Assembly (NCBI RefSeq): GCF_021245725.1
Contig: NZ_JAJGSX010000036.1
Location: forward strand, 31,027-95,026
Reading direction: 5' to 3'
DNA: 64,000 nt
Origin: Pseudonocardia sp. TRM90224
GTDB taxonomy: Bacteria; Actinomycetota; Actinomycetes; Mycobacteriales; Pseudonocardiaceae
Numbering within the stretch: the first letter of the stretch is position 1; each line of letters starts with the position of its first letter. This document shows positions 51,899 through 60,919 of this stretch, piece by piece. The translations under genes and the position numbers were made by a program. Under the pieces are notes generated by a model, which saw only the letters and a program-made list of their open reading frames with translations, was not told the origin of the DNA and made no database searches.

Positions 51899-53238
51899 CC
51901 GAGGAGAGGACGACCCGCGCGAGCGTGCTGGTCGCCGTGTCGGGCGCGGCCATCGGAGTGATCTTCGGGTACGACCTCGGCAGCATCGCCGGTGCGCTGC
52001 CCGGCATCACGCGCGAGTTCAACCTCTCGCCGCTCGCCGCGGGTTGGGTGAACGGCGTGGTCGTGCTGAGCCAGTTGGTGGGCGCGCTGGTCGCCGGGCG
52101 GCTGAACGACCTGTTCGGCCGCCGCCGCACCATGATCGGGATCGCCGCCGGGTACGCCGTGGTCGCGGTGCTGCAGTCGCTCGCGACCGACGTCGTGATG
52201 CTCGACGTCGTCCGCGTCGGGCTCGGCCTGACGATCGGCGTCTCGATGGTGGCCGCGCCGCTCTACGTCGCCGAGATCTCGCCTGCGCGGCTGCGGGGCC
52301 GGTTCGTCGCGATGTACCAGGTGGCGTGCGTCGGCGGGATCTTCGTGACCTACCTGGTGAACTACCTGCTCTCGTTCGGCGGCGGCTGGCGGCTGATGCT
52401 CGGGCTGGCCGCCGTGCCCGCCGTCCTCGTGCTCGGCTGCCTCGTCGTGCTCCCGGAGAGCCCCCGGTGGCTGGTCCTCGTCGGGAGGGACGCCGAGGCC
52501 GCCGACGTGCTGCGGCGCACCGATCCGGCGAGGGCGGACGACGCGCTGGCCGGGCTGGTGGCCGAGGTGCGCTCGGAGAGCGCCCGCACCGGGAGCCTGC
52601 GCGACCTGTGGGCGCCGCGCTACCGGCGCGCGACGGTGTTCGTCGTGCTGTTGGGTGTGTTCGCCCAGCTCACCGGCATCAACGCGATCACGTACTACAG
52701 CCCGACGGTGTTCGCGGCGCTCGGCTTCGACACTGCGGGCTCCTACGGCTGGCCGACCGTCGTGCAGTTCTTCGCCGTGCTCGCCACGGTCGGGTCGCTG
52801 TTCGTCGTCGACCGGTTGGGGCGACGGTTCACGCTGCTCACCGGGCTGACGGCGATGGCGGCCGCGGCGCTCACGCTCTCCGCCGTGTTCTGGCCCGGCC
52901 AGCCGACAGGAGCAGGCCCGTGGATCGGGTTCGCGGCGGCCCTTGTGTTCACGTGCGCATTCAGCGGCGGCTTCGGCTCGGTGGTGTGGGTGTACGCGGC
53001 GGAGGCCTACCCGGTGCAGCTGCGCGCGACCGGCTCGTCGTTGATGCTGGTCAGCGCGATGCTGGCAAACGTCGTCGTGGCAGAGGGGTTCCTGTGGGCC
53101 GCCGCCGGGCCCGGCATGGGCGCGGTGTTCGGGTTCTTCGCGGCGGTCGGCGCCGTAGCCGTCGCCTACCTCGCCGTCCGCGCACCCGAGACAGCAGGCC
53201 AGTCCCTCGAACAGGCGCACCACCAGCACGACCGCTGA
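51895..53238 (+). CDS. MFS sugar-type transporter
   Basis: A 447-residue, 12-TM transporter of the sugar porter family: FGYDLGSIAGALPGI in TM1, FGRRRT after TM2, PESPRWLV before the central loop, QLTGINAITYYSPTVF in TM7, and VDRLGRRFTLL. Sugar porters usually import sugars, polyols or inositols by proton symport; related proteins can export. Last gene of the nodA-thiG-HAD operon. A type-A repeat follows 9 bp after the stop. Confidence 0.92.
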   Translation: MTEERTTRASVLVAVSGAAIGVIFGYDLGSIAGALPGITREFNLSPLAAGWVNGVVVLSQLVGALVAGRLNDLFGRRRTMIGIAAGYAVVAVLQSLATDVVMLDVVRVGLGLTIGVSMVAAPLYVAEISPARLRGRFVAMYQVACVGGIFVTYLVNYLLSFGGGWRLMLGLAAVPAVLVLGCLVVLPESPRWLVLVGRDAEAADVLRRTDPARADDALAGLVAEVRSESARTGSLRDLWAPRYRRATVFVVLLGVFAQLTGINAITYYSPTVFAALGFDTAGSYGWPTVVQFFAVLATVGSLFVVDRLGRRFTLLTGLTAMAAAALTLSAVFWPGQPTGAGPWIGFAAALVFTCAFSGGFGSVVWVYAAEAYPVQLRATGSSLMLVSAMLANVVVAEGFLWAAAGPGMGAVFGFFAAVGAVAVAYLAVRAPETAGQSLEQAHHQHDR

Positions 53239-53247
53239 CCGTCCGGC

Positions 53248-53316
53248 CAACTTCCCCACCGTTTTGTGCACCTGCGCGCTCAAACGGCGCGCAAGTGCAC
53301 AAAACGGTGGGGAGAT
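53248..53316. repeat. Type-A CCCCACCGTTTTG dyad repeat, variant
   Basis: About 69 bp between the convergent MFS and idi genes. Outer arms are as in the other copies; the inner part reads GTGCACCTGCGCGC and GCGCGCAAGTGCAC, so the stem is nearly continuous and the loop differs from the other type-A copies. The changes look compensatory, keeping the fold. Confidence 0.9.
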
Positions 53317-53346
53317 TCGGTCCGCCGGGGCGCGCCGAGAGCCGGT

Positions 53347-53928
53347 TCAGCTCAGGCGGGCCGCCGGGGGGAGGTCGGCCGGGTCGCCGGACGGCCACTT
53401 CTCGGGTGCCTCCCCGAGCGCGCTCAGCTCCGCGACCTGCAGTTGGGCCCACGGAGAGACGTCGACGCGCCGCTCGGAGACGTCGGCGACGAAATCGCCC
53501 CACGGGTACCACCGGGCCGCCTCGACCTCGTCCGGTCGCGGATCCGGCTCGCCGGCCACCCGCGCCACGAACACGGGGCAAAGCTCGTTCTCGACGGTCC
53601 CGTCGGCCATCGTCGCCCGGTACCGGAACCGCGGCAGCACGAGCCGGACGGAGAGCGGCTCGACCCCGAGCTCGTCCTCCAGCCGGCGTCGGATCGCGGT
53701 GAGCATCGCCTCGCCGGGCGCCGGGTGGCCGCAGCACGTGTTCGTCCAGACCCCGGGCCAGGTCGCCTTGCCGAGTGCGCGCTGGGTGAACAGGAGCCGG
53801 TCCTGATCGTCGAAGGCGTAGCAGGAGAAGGCGAGGTGCAGGGGTGTTTCGGTGTGGTGGACCGAGGCCTTGGGAAACGAGCCGGTCGCCCGGCCGGCCT
53901 CGTCGAGCAGCACGACTTGTTCGGGCAC
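53347..53928 (-). CDS. idi: Isopentenyl-diphosphate delta-isomerase, type 1
   Basis: A 193-residue Nudix-fold isomerase that interconverts IPP and DMAPP. Catalytic Cys66 in WTNTCCGHP, metal/catalytic Glu113 and Glu115 in TVENELCPVF, metal-binding His24/25 and His31 region, and the Nudix-like segment AIRRRLEDELGVE. The length is normal. It stands alone, without other isoprenoid genes nearby. Confidence 0.93.
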   Translation of the reverse strand: MPEQVVLLDEAGRATGSFPKASVHHTETPLHLAFSCYAFDDQDRLLFTQRALGKATWPGVWTNTCCGHPAPGEAMLTAIRRRLEDELGVEPLSVRLVLPRFRYRATMADGTVENELCPVFVARVAGEPDPRPDEVEAARWYPWGDFVADVSERRVDVSPWAQLQVAELSALGEAPEKWPSGDPADLPPAARLS

Positions 53929-53995
53929 GTTCCCAATCTATGGTCCGGTGCGGCGCATCGCGCACCGCTCGCCGATCCATTCGGGTATCTCGCGG

Positions 53996-54658
53996 TCACA
54001 GCGGGTCGTCGCGCATGAGCGACCGCATCAGCGTCTCGGCAACCCATTCCGTGTACTGCTCGACGCTGCGGCCCAGGTCGTGCCGCAATGCACGGTGGCT
54101 GAACGCCCCGCCGACCGCGTAGAGGGTCGCGGCGGCGTACTCGATGTCCACGCCCTCCCTGAACAGCCCGCGTTGGTACCACTGCGTGGCCAGCGAGGTC
54201 ATGTTCGTGCTCATCGCGTCGCGGGCCTCGTCGATCCACTTGCGCAGCTCGGGGTCGCTGCCCGCCGACTCGTACGCGGCCCTGAGCAGGTCGCCGACAC
54301 GTTCCAGCAGCGCGGTGCCGTGCTCGGCGAACAGCCGGACCGCCGTCTGCGGGTCCGGGGCCTCGACGATCGCCATGTAGTCGGGCCGCTGCGCAACGCT
54401 GAGCGGTTCCTCGTCGCCCGCGGTCGCGACGTCGAGCGCTTCCTTGAAGAGCGCGTTCTTCGTGGGGAACGCCGTATAGACAGTCCGATCCGCGACTCCG
54501 GCCGCGGCCGCGATCTGGCGCATCGTCGTCGCGCCGAGGCCGTTCTCGACGAACAGTCGGGTGGCTGCGTCCCTGATCAGCCTCCTGGTGCGCAGCGCGG
54601 CTTCCTCGCGTACGCGGGACCGGTAGGGCTGCTTGACAGCATCCGTCACGAGATGCAC
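53996..54658 (-). CDS. TetR-family transcriptional regulator
   Basis: A 220-residue TetR regulator. HTH at about 25-70: LIRDAATRLFVENGLGATTM, then RQIAAAAGVADRTVYTAF and PTKNALFKEALD. The C-terminal ligand domain is variable. The GTG at 54658 is used; GTG 54649 is also possible. It is divergent from a VOC-family gene with a 59-bp gap filled by palindromes, so it probably represses both. Confidence 0.9.
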   Translation of the reverse strand: MHLVTDAVKQPYRSRVREEAALRTRRLIRDAATRLFVENGLGATTMRQIAAAAGVADRTVYTAFPTKNALFKEALDVATAGDEEPLSVAQRPDYMAIVEAPDPQTAVRLFAEHGTALLERVGDLLRAAYESAGSDPELRKWIDEARDAMSTNMTSLATQWYQRGLFREGVDIEYAAATLYAVGGAFSHRALRHDLGRSVEQYTEWVAETLMRSLMRDDPL

Positions 54659-54665
54659 TCTATCA

Positions 54666-54688
54666 GCAGTGACTGCAGTTGCACTGCA
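54666..54688. promoter_or_regulatory. Overlapping palindromes, candidate TetR operator
   Basis: GCAGT-G-ACTGC (54666-54676) overlaps TGCAGT-TGC-ACTGCA (54674-54688), both with perfect arms and repeating ACTGCA. They occupy the centre of the 59-bp gap between the TetR gene and the VOC gene. Confidence 0.65.
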
Positions 54689-54717
54689 ATCAACACAGAT
54701 GAACTGAGGAGACGGTG

Positions 54718-55173
54718 ATGGGTGAGCCGGGGTTCGAGGGGATCCACCACGTGAAGCTGCCGGTCAGCGACCTGCAGCGCAGCCGTGAGTGGTACGAGAG
54801 GGTGCTCGGGTTCGTCGCCGAGATGGAGTTCCCCGACGAGGACGGCGTGGTCCGGGGCCTGTCCGGACGGCTGCCGGGGCTCGGCCGGACGGGGTTCGCG
54901 CTGCGCGAGAACCCGGAGAAGGCCCGCGGCATCAGCGGGTACGACCCGGTCAGCTTCGGCATCGCCGACCAGGCCGCCGCGGAGGCGTGGGCCGCGAAGT
55001 TCGACGAGCTCGGCGTCAAGCGCACCCCGGTCATCGAGGCGACCATCGGCTGGATCATCTCGACCTTCGATCCCGACGGCACCGAGCTGCGCTTCTACAG
55101 CTGGGCCGGGCCGGAGAAGGACCACGTCGGAGAGGACGGGTACCCGCGGCACGTGCGGCCGGTCAGCTCCTGA
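54718..55173 (+). CDS. VOC-family (glyoxalase-like) protein
   Basis: A 151-residue vicinal-oxygen-chelate protein with two beta-alpha-beta modules: GIHHVKLPVSDLQRSREWYE opens the first with a metal-ligand His, and DPDGTELRFYSW closes the second with Glu. It could be a glyoxalase, dioxygenase or drug-binding protein. GAGGAG lies 6 nt before the ATG. It is probably the target of the divergent TetR regulator. Confidence 0.88.
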   Translation: MGEPGFEGIHHVKLPVSDLQRSREWYERVLGFVAEMEFPDEDGVVRGLSGRLPGLGRTGFALRENPEKARGISGYDPVSFGIADQAAAEAWAAKFDELGVKRTPVIEATIGWIISTFDPDGTELRFYSWAGPEKDHVGEDGYPRHVRPVSS

Positions 55174-55247
55174 GCGCGGCGGGATCGCAGCCGGATCGCA
55201 GCCGGGGCCGGTCAGGCTGACCGCGTCGAGCCGAGGGGGTGGGCGAA

Positions 55248-57551
55248 GTGGAACTGCTGGAGCGTGCCGACGCGACGGCCGTGTTGCGGGCCGGCGCCGC
55301 CGAGGCGGCCGACGGACGGGGCGGGGTCGTCGTCGTATCGGGCGAGTGGGGAGCCGGCCGGTCGAGCCTCGTCCGCGCGTGGAGCGATGGCGTGCCGCTG
55401 CGCGTGTTGCGCGGCACGTGTGACGACCTGCTCGGCACCCGCGCACTCGGCCCGCTGCGCGAGGCCGTCGCCGGCACCGCGGGCCCGTTGGAGAACGCGC
55501 TGCTCACGGGCGCGGACTGCGCCTTCGCGGGGGTGATCGCGGAGCTCGGCGGCACACCGGCGGTGCTCGTCGTCGACGACCTGCACCGCGCCGACCCGGC
55601 AACCCTCGACGTGCTCTGCCACCTGGCGAAGCGGATCACCGAGCTGCCGGCGCTGCTCGTGGCCACCGTCGCCGACGGTGGCGCCCCGCCGGAGCACCCG
55701 GTCTGGCGCTGGCTCGGCGGGCTCGCCACCGTCCCGGTGCGGCGGGTCGAGCTGCGGCCGCTGTCGGTCGACGCCGTCGCCGTGCTGGCCGCCGGGTCCC
55801 CATGGGACGTGGCGCAGCTGCATACGCTGACCGGCGGCAACCCGTTCCTGGTGACGGAGGCGATCGCGGCGGGGCCGGCCGAACGCGCGCCGGCGGCCGT
55901 CACCGATGCGGTTGTGGCGCGGATGCAGGAGCTCGGCAGCCGCTGCAGCAGCGCGCTGGCCCAGCTGTCGGTCATGCCGGAACGCGTCCCGTTCGAGCTG
56001 GTGGACACGCTGCTCGGGACCGACGTGCACGCGCTCGACGCCGCCGAGGCAGCGGGCTTCCTCGACGTGCGGCCCAGCGGCGTGGCTTTCCGGCACGAGC
56101 TCGTCCGGCGGGCGGTGGAGGAGAGCCGGCCGCAGCTGCGCAGGCGTGCTCTGCACCGATGTGCGTTCGAGGCGCTGCGCAGCCTGGACCGGCCGGACCC
56201 GGCGAGGTCGGCGTACCACGCCGCCCGGGCGGGCGACGCTCCCGCGACGGCCGGGCTGGCGCTCGAAGCTGCCCGGCAGGCCGCTGCGGGTGGGGCCCGT
56301 GAACAGGCGCTCGGGCGCTACGAGCAGGCGGTTGCGCTGCTCGCCCACCTGCAGCCGGCGGACGCCTGCACGGCGTTGGAGGGGTACGCCGCAGAGCTGT
56401 GCCATGCGTCGCGGCTCACGGAGGCGGCGCACGCGGCGAACCGAGCGGTCGAGCTGCAACAGCGCAACGGCGACGCGACCGCGGCCCGGATGCGTTCCGC
56501 GCGCTACCACCTGCTCGCGGGTGCCACCGCCGAGGCGCTGGAGCTGGGGCGTTCCGCCGCGGGGTCGCGGTGGCTGATCGCCGGCGGCGGGCGCGGTGAG
56601 ACGGAGCTGCGGGAGACGATCGAGCGCGGCAGCCCCGAGTGTGCCGCGCAGGCGTACTGCGATCTTGCGGAGCTCCTGCTGCGTGCGGAGCGGCTCGGCG
56701 AGCTGGACGCGTGCCTCAGTGCCGGCGCCGAGCTCACCGGAGCACACGGGTTCGGGTTCGCGGCCTGCTTCCTCGCCGTGCACCGCTGCCTGCTCGACGT
56801 GCGGCGCGGCGCGTGGGACACCGCGGGTACCGGCTTGGCCGCACTTCGCGACGGCCCGGCCGAGCTGGGCCTGCTGCAGGTGCCGGTCGACGCGGCGCAC
56901 GCCAGGCTGCTGGCCCGCCGCGGCGCGCCGGAGGCCGAGGACGCCGTGCGGTCGGTGTGGGAGCGGGCCGGGCGACAGCGCACCGCGTTCGCGATCGGCC
57001 ACGCCGGCACCGCGCTCCTGGAATGGGTGTGGCTCGCCGGTCGCGGCGACGTCGACCCGGATGTGCTCGACGGGTGGCCGGCGGCCGTCCCGCTGTGGGC
57101 CGAACTGCGTCGCTACGCCATACGGGCCGGGCTGGACGTCGGCGGCGACTCCGGACCGGTGCCGTCGCTCGATCCGTACGAGACCGCGCTGGAGAACGCC
57201 GAGACAGGCGGGGTGGAGACCACGCTCGACGCGCTGCGGACCCTCGATGGGCTGGGCGCCGTCGCCGCGGCCCGGATCGCCCGGCGGCGGCTGCGGGAGC
57301 TGGGCATGCGCACGATCCCGCGCGGCCCGCAGGCGACGACCCGCGCCCACCCGGCCGGGCTGACCAGCAGGCAGGCCGACGTGCTCGACCTGATGGCCGA
57401 CGGGCTGACCAACGCCGAGATCGCCGGCCGGCTCGTGCTCTCGGTGCGGACCGTCGACCACCACGTCTCGACGATCCTGACGAAGCTCGGAGTCCCCAAC
57501 CGCCGCCACGCGACCAGGGTGGCGCGCACGCTGGTGGCTGCACCGGCCTGA
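55248..57551 (+). CDS. Large ATPase transcriptional regulator with LuxR-type HTH
   Basis: A 767-residue regulator of the LAL/AAA type. N-terminal P-loop GEWGAGRSSLVRAW (a relaxed Walker A, lacking the usual Lys), Walker B AVLVVDDLHRAD, a long helical TPR-like middle (300-690), and a C-terminal HTH: LTSRQADVLDLMADGLTNAE followed by LSVRTVDHHVSTILTKLG. The missing Walker A Lys casts doubt on ATP hydrolysis. GTG 55248 was preferred to 55239 for SD spacing (GAGGGGG, 8 nt). Probably activates unknown genes; the helical-repeat protein gene follows by 24 bp. Confidence 0.85.
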   Translation: MELLERADATAVLRAGAAEAADGRGGVVVVSGEWGAGRSSLVRAWSDGVPLRVLRGTCDDLLGTRALGPLREAVAGTAGPLENALLTGADCAFAGVIAELGGTPAVLVVDDLHRADPATLDVLCHLAKRITELPALLVATVADGGAPPEHPVWRWLGGLATVPVRRVELRPLSVDAVAVLAAGSPWDVAQLHTLTGGNPFLVTEAIAAGPAERAPAAVTDAVVARMQELGSRCSSALAQLSVMPERVPFELVDTLLGTDVHALDAAEAAGFLDVRPSGVAFRHELVRRAVEESRPQLRRRALHRCAFEALRSLDRPDPARSAYHAARAGDAPATAGLALEAARQAAAGGAREQALGRYEQAVALLAHLQPADACTALEGYAAELCHASRLTEAAHAANRAVELQQRNGDATAARMRSARYHLLAGATAEALELGRSAAGSRWLIAGGGRGETELRETIERGSPECAAQAYCDLAELLLRAERLGELDACLSAGAELTGAHGFGFAACFLAVHRCLLDVRRGAWDTAGTGLAALRDGPAELGLLQVPVDAAHARLLARRGAPEAEDAVRSVWERAGRQRTAFAIGHAGTALLEWVWLAGRGDVDPDVLDGWPAAVPLWAELRRYAIRAGLDVGGDSGPVPSLDPYETALENAETGGVETTLDALRTLDGLGAVAAARIARRRLRELGMRTIPRGPQATTRAHPAGLTSRQADVLDLMADGLTNAEIAGRLVLSVRTVDHHVSTILTKLGVPNRRHATRVARTLVAAPA

Positions 57552-57575
57552 CCGCGTAGCGGCAGAATCCAGTGG

Positions 57576-60500
57576 ATGATCCCTTCCGCGCGATCGTTGC
57601 TGCGTGAGCTGGACCGGCTCGCGTTCCCCGCACGCCAGCACCGGATCGCTGCGATCGGACGCTCGGCCGATCCCGGCCTGCCCCGGCTCGTCGCGCAGCT
57701 GGCCGGCGGCGACGAGTACTCCGCGACGCTGGCCCTCCAGCTCGCCGTGCTCAGCCTGGACACCGCGCACATCGCCCGGTGCCTGCACGCGCCACAGCCG
57801 CGGTTGCGGGCGTCCGCGCTGGTCGCCGCGGTGCGTGCGGGCCTGCCGGCGGACGTCGTCGCGGCAGGGTTCGACGAGATGCCGGTCGCGTTGCGGCGCA
57901 CCCTCTACCGGGCCGTTCGCAAGCACCGCGACCCCGCGGTTGCGGACGAGCTGTACCGGGCGGCGGCCGGCAGGTTCGACGACGCGGAGGCTGGGGCGCT
58001 GCTGCCGGCGTGCTCCGCGGCCGTCGTCGCGGCGGCGCTGCCGGGGCTCGCGCACGTCCAGGTGAGCTGGGGTGCCCTCGCCACCCGGCACTGCGCGGTT
58101 GCGCTCGACCACATGGAGGCCGAGCTGGCGCGCACGCCGCGACCACGCTGGCCGGAGGTGTGGAACCGGCTGGGCGACGTCGTCGTCGTGGCCGCCGAGC
58201 TCGCGCCGGACCGGGCGTTCACGCTGCTCGAAGGCGCCATCGGGATCGTCCCGCTGCCGGCGGGACTGTGGCGCAACGCGAGCATGCTGGCGCGGCACGA
58301 CCCGGCGCGCCTGCTGCGGATCCTGCTCGACCCGCGCCGGATCGGTCCGATCCCGACCAGTCGCGGCCTGTGGAGGGTGCTGCAGCGCGCCGATGATCCC
58401 GACCTCGTTGCGCTGGCTCGGGTGCTCAACCCCACCCAGCTGGGCCAGTTCCTGCACACGCTCCCGCCGTCGCGCCGCCCCGCTGTCTACGCCGGCATTG
58501 TCGGCGACCGCGACCTGCTCGCGTCCGGGCTGCCCATCGACCTGATCGACGACCTCCCGCGCGACGCCCGCATCGCCGAGGCCAACCGGCTGCTCGGCTT
58601 CCGCAGCGTCGCCGACGACGAGGAGACGCGACTGGCCGTGGTGGCGCGCACGGCGTGGGCCGACGCCGAACCGGTGCTCGTCGAGGCCACCACCCGTCCG
58701 TCTGCGGACGAGCGGGCGAGCGCGTACCGGCACGTGATCCACGCCGCTGCGGCCACCCGCGATCCCGACGCCTTCGGCACGTGCCTGGCGTCATTGACGC
58801 GCCTGCGCAACGAGCAGGATCCCGTCCGGTCGGCGGCGCTGGCGGCAGTGGCAGCGGTGCCGGCATGGCTGTTCCGCTCGGCCGACCTGCCCGTCGTGCG
58901 CCGGCTCGTGACCGATGCCGTCGAGGCACGTGACCACTCGTGGCAGAGCAGCCAGTCGGTCCGCCTGCTCGCGGATCGGCTCATCAGGGAAGGCGCCGTC
59001 GCCGAGCGCGCCGACGTCGTCGAATGCGGGCTCGACGCGCTCGGTCGGATGGGTTCCGGCCTCGACATGCTCGCCCTGCACGGGCTCGACAGGGGACTGC
59101 CGCGCGGCGCGGAGCACAGGGTGTTCGCAGCGCTGCGGCCACGCATCGAAGCCGACGCGGCGCGTGGGCGGTTCGAGGTCGCGTTCGCGCTCGCCAACGG
59201 GTTGGACCGGCGCGCGTGGGGCATGCCCCTGCTGCAGGAGGTGATCGACCGCGCCCGGCACGCCTCGAACGACGCCATTGTTCGGACCGCCATCTCGCTC
59301 TGGCTCGCACCGCAGGCGACGAGGGACGAGCGGGTGGCAGAAGTGCTGCGCACCGACCGGTCGACGATCACCATCGACGCCGTGCGCAACGCCGTTGCAC
59401 GGCGGCGGACCGACCTGCTCGACCGCGTGTTGACCGGACGGATCAGGGGCCGCTTCCTCTCGTCGGACGTGCGCCACATCCCGTGGTTCGCAGGCTGCTT
59501 CGACCGGTGGCTGCCGAGGCAGTGCACGCGGTACGTCGAGCTGCTCGCCTCGGTCGCGGAGAACAGCCGGGCGACGACGTACCTGAGGGTGCAGGCCGCG
59601 CACACGCTGAGCGGGGTGCCTGGGGCGGCGCCGGCGCTCGGCAGGCTCGTCTACGACCAGGAAGTGCCGGTAGCGGAGGCCGCGCTGGCCGGGCTCGCCT
59701 GGACGGAGTACCCGGCCGATTCGCTCGAGGAGCTCCTGCGCTGGACCGGCACCGACCGGGCCAGGGTCGCGGTGCCGGCAGCCGCGCGATGCGCGCGGTT
59801 CCTCTCGCCGCGGACGCTCGGCGAGCTGCTCGAACCGGCGCTCGACGGAGGCAAGATCACCGCGCGCAAGGAGGCCGTCCGGCTGGTCGTGCTGCACCGG
59901 GTCCCCGGCGCGGCGGAGCGGGTGGCACGCGTGTTCCGTGCGGAACGCCAGCACCGTGACGTCCGCCGCGCGGTGGTGTCGGCCTGCCGCTCCCTGCTCG
60001 ACGAACCGGTCGCGTGGCAGGTGCTCGCCGAGGCCGCCGCCGACCCGGCCACCGCGACCGCGATCGTGGAGACCCGCCTGCTCGACATACCGGAACGGCA
60101 CCGCGCCCGGTACGCGGTGCTGGTGCGGATCGTTGCCGGCGCGCCGGACCCCGTGGTCGCGCTGCCCGCGTTGCAGGTGATCTCGGGATGGGCCGACCAG
60201 GATCCGGGTGCCGTCGAGCTGCTGACCGGCTTGACCACCGACCTCGCCCGCACGTCGACGTGGCATGCGGCGGCGCGCGCACTCGTGGTGCACGCCGTGC
60301 GCACCGGCCGGCCGGACGTCGTCGTCGAGGCGGTGCGGGCGCTGCTCGCCGTTCGGGACGTCGTCGGGCCCGACCGCGATCTGCCGGCGCGGCAACGGGT
60401 GCTCGACGTGGCTCGGATGGTGGTCGGCAGCGCCGGATCCGACTCGGGCCGCCGCATCGCGGCCGCGCTGGCCGGGGCGCTCACCGAGGAGACCTACCGG

Positions 60501-60854
60501 GAGAGCGCCGTCGAGCTGCTGCTGGCCGCGCACCCGTGGGAGCGCGCCGACCCGGCGGGCCTGCTCGCCGCCCACGAGCAGGCCGAGACCTCCACGCTGC
60601 GCGACCGCGCGAGCGGGACCGTCCGGCGCCGGACGGAACAGGTGGTGAGCCGCCTGCCGCCGGACGACCTGCTCGCCATGGCGACCGCGCTGGTCGCGGG
60701 AGCGCCGGCGTTTGCGCTCGCCGTCGTGACCGTCGCCGGCGCCGCGACCGGCTGGGCGACCCCGTGGCGCGACCTGCTCGCCGGGCTGCGCACGGACCCC
60801 GACCCGGACGTCCGCCGCGCGGCGCTCTCCACGTTCACGAGCCCGGAGCGTTAG
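57576..60854 (+). CDS. Large helical-repeat (HEAT/ARM-like) protein
   Basis: A 1092-residue, Ala/Leu/Arg-rich, almost wholly helical protein. Repeats of about 35-45 residues recur (ASALVAAVRAGLPADVV; TYLRVQAAHTLSGVPGAAPA; VAEAALAGLAWTEYPADSLE), like HEAT or ARM solenoids. It has no signal peptide, TM segment or catalytic motif. HEAT-like proteins usually act as scaffolds; nothing specific can be said. The ATG has a poor SD. It is 24 bp from the LuxR ATPase gene and may share its transcript. vanH begins 65 bp after its stop. Confidence 0.7.
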   Translation: MIPSARSLLRELDRLAFPARQHRIAAIGRSADPGLPRLVAQLAGGDEYSATLALQLAVLSLDTAHIARCLHAPQPRLRASALVAAVRAGLPADVVAAGFDEMPVALRRTLYRAVRKHRDPAVADELYRAAAGRFDDAEAGALLPACSAAVVAAALPGLAHVQVSWGALATRHCAVALDHMEAELARTPRPRWPEVWNRLGDVVVVAAELAPDRAFTLLEGAIGIVPLPAGLWRNASMLARHDPARLLRILLDPRRIGPIPTSRGLWRVLQRADDPDLVALARVLNPTQLGQFLHTLPPSRRPAVYAGIVGDRDLLASGLPIDLIDDLPRDARIAEANRLLGFRSVADDEETRLAVVARTAWADAEPVLVEATTRPSADERASAYRHVIHAAAATRDPDAFGTCLASLTRLRNEQDPVRSAALAAVAAVPAWLFRSADLPVVRRLVTDAVEARDHSWQSSQSVRLLADRLIREGAVAERADVVECGLDALGRMGSGLDMLALHGLDRGLPRGAEHRVFAALRPRIEADAARGRFEVAFALANGLDRRAWGMPLLQEVIDRARHASNDAIVRTAISLWLAPQATRDERVAEVLRTDRSTITIDAVRNAVARRRTDLLDRVLTGRIRGRFLSSDVRHIPWFAGCFDRWLPRQCTRYVELLASVAENSRATTYLRVQAAHTLSGVPGAAPALGRLVYDQEVPVAEAALAGLAWTEYPADSLEELLRWTGTDRARVAVPAAARCARFLSPRTLGELLEPALDGGKITARKEAVRLVVLHRVPGAAERVARVFRAERQHRDVRRAVVSACRSLLDEPVAWQVLAEAAADPATATAIVETRLLDIPERHRARYAVLVRIVAGAPDPVVALPALQVISGWADQDPGAVELLTGLTTDLARTSTWHAAARALVVHAVRTGRPDVVVEAVRALLAVRDVVGPDRDLPARQRVLDVARMVVGSAGSDSGRRIAAALAGALTEETYRESAVELLLAAHPWERADPAGLLAAHEQAETSTLRDRASGTVRRRTEQVVSRLPPDDLLAMATALVAGAPAFALAVVTVAGAATGWATPWRDLLAGLRTDPDPDVRRAALSTFTSPER

Positions 60855-60889
60855 CCGGCGCATCCTAGTGGCGGCCCGCATATCGTCCG

Positions 60890-60909
60890 CGTATCCGAAA
60901 ACGGATACG
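60890..60909 (+). promoter_or_regulatory. Perfect dyad upstream of vanH
   Basis: CGTATCCG-AAAA-CGGATACG, an 8-4-8 perfect inverted repeat ending 10 bp before the ATG at 60920. It could be an operator for the van genes or an RNA hairpin near the ribosome site. Confidence 0.55.
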
Positions 60910-60919
60910 TGCTGGCAAC

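Noticed and set aside
55212..58742. 1176-codon minus-strand frame
   Set aside because: Mirror frame of the LuxR ATPase and helical-repeat genes, which have proper motifs on the plus strand.
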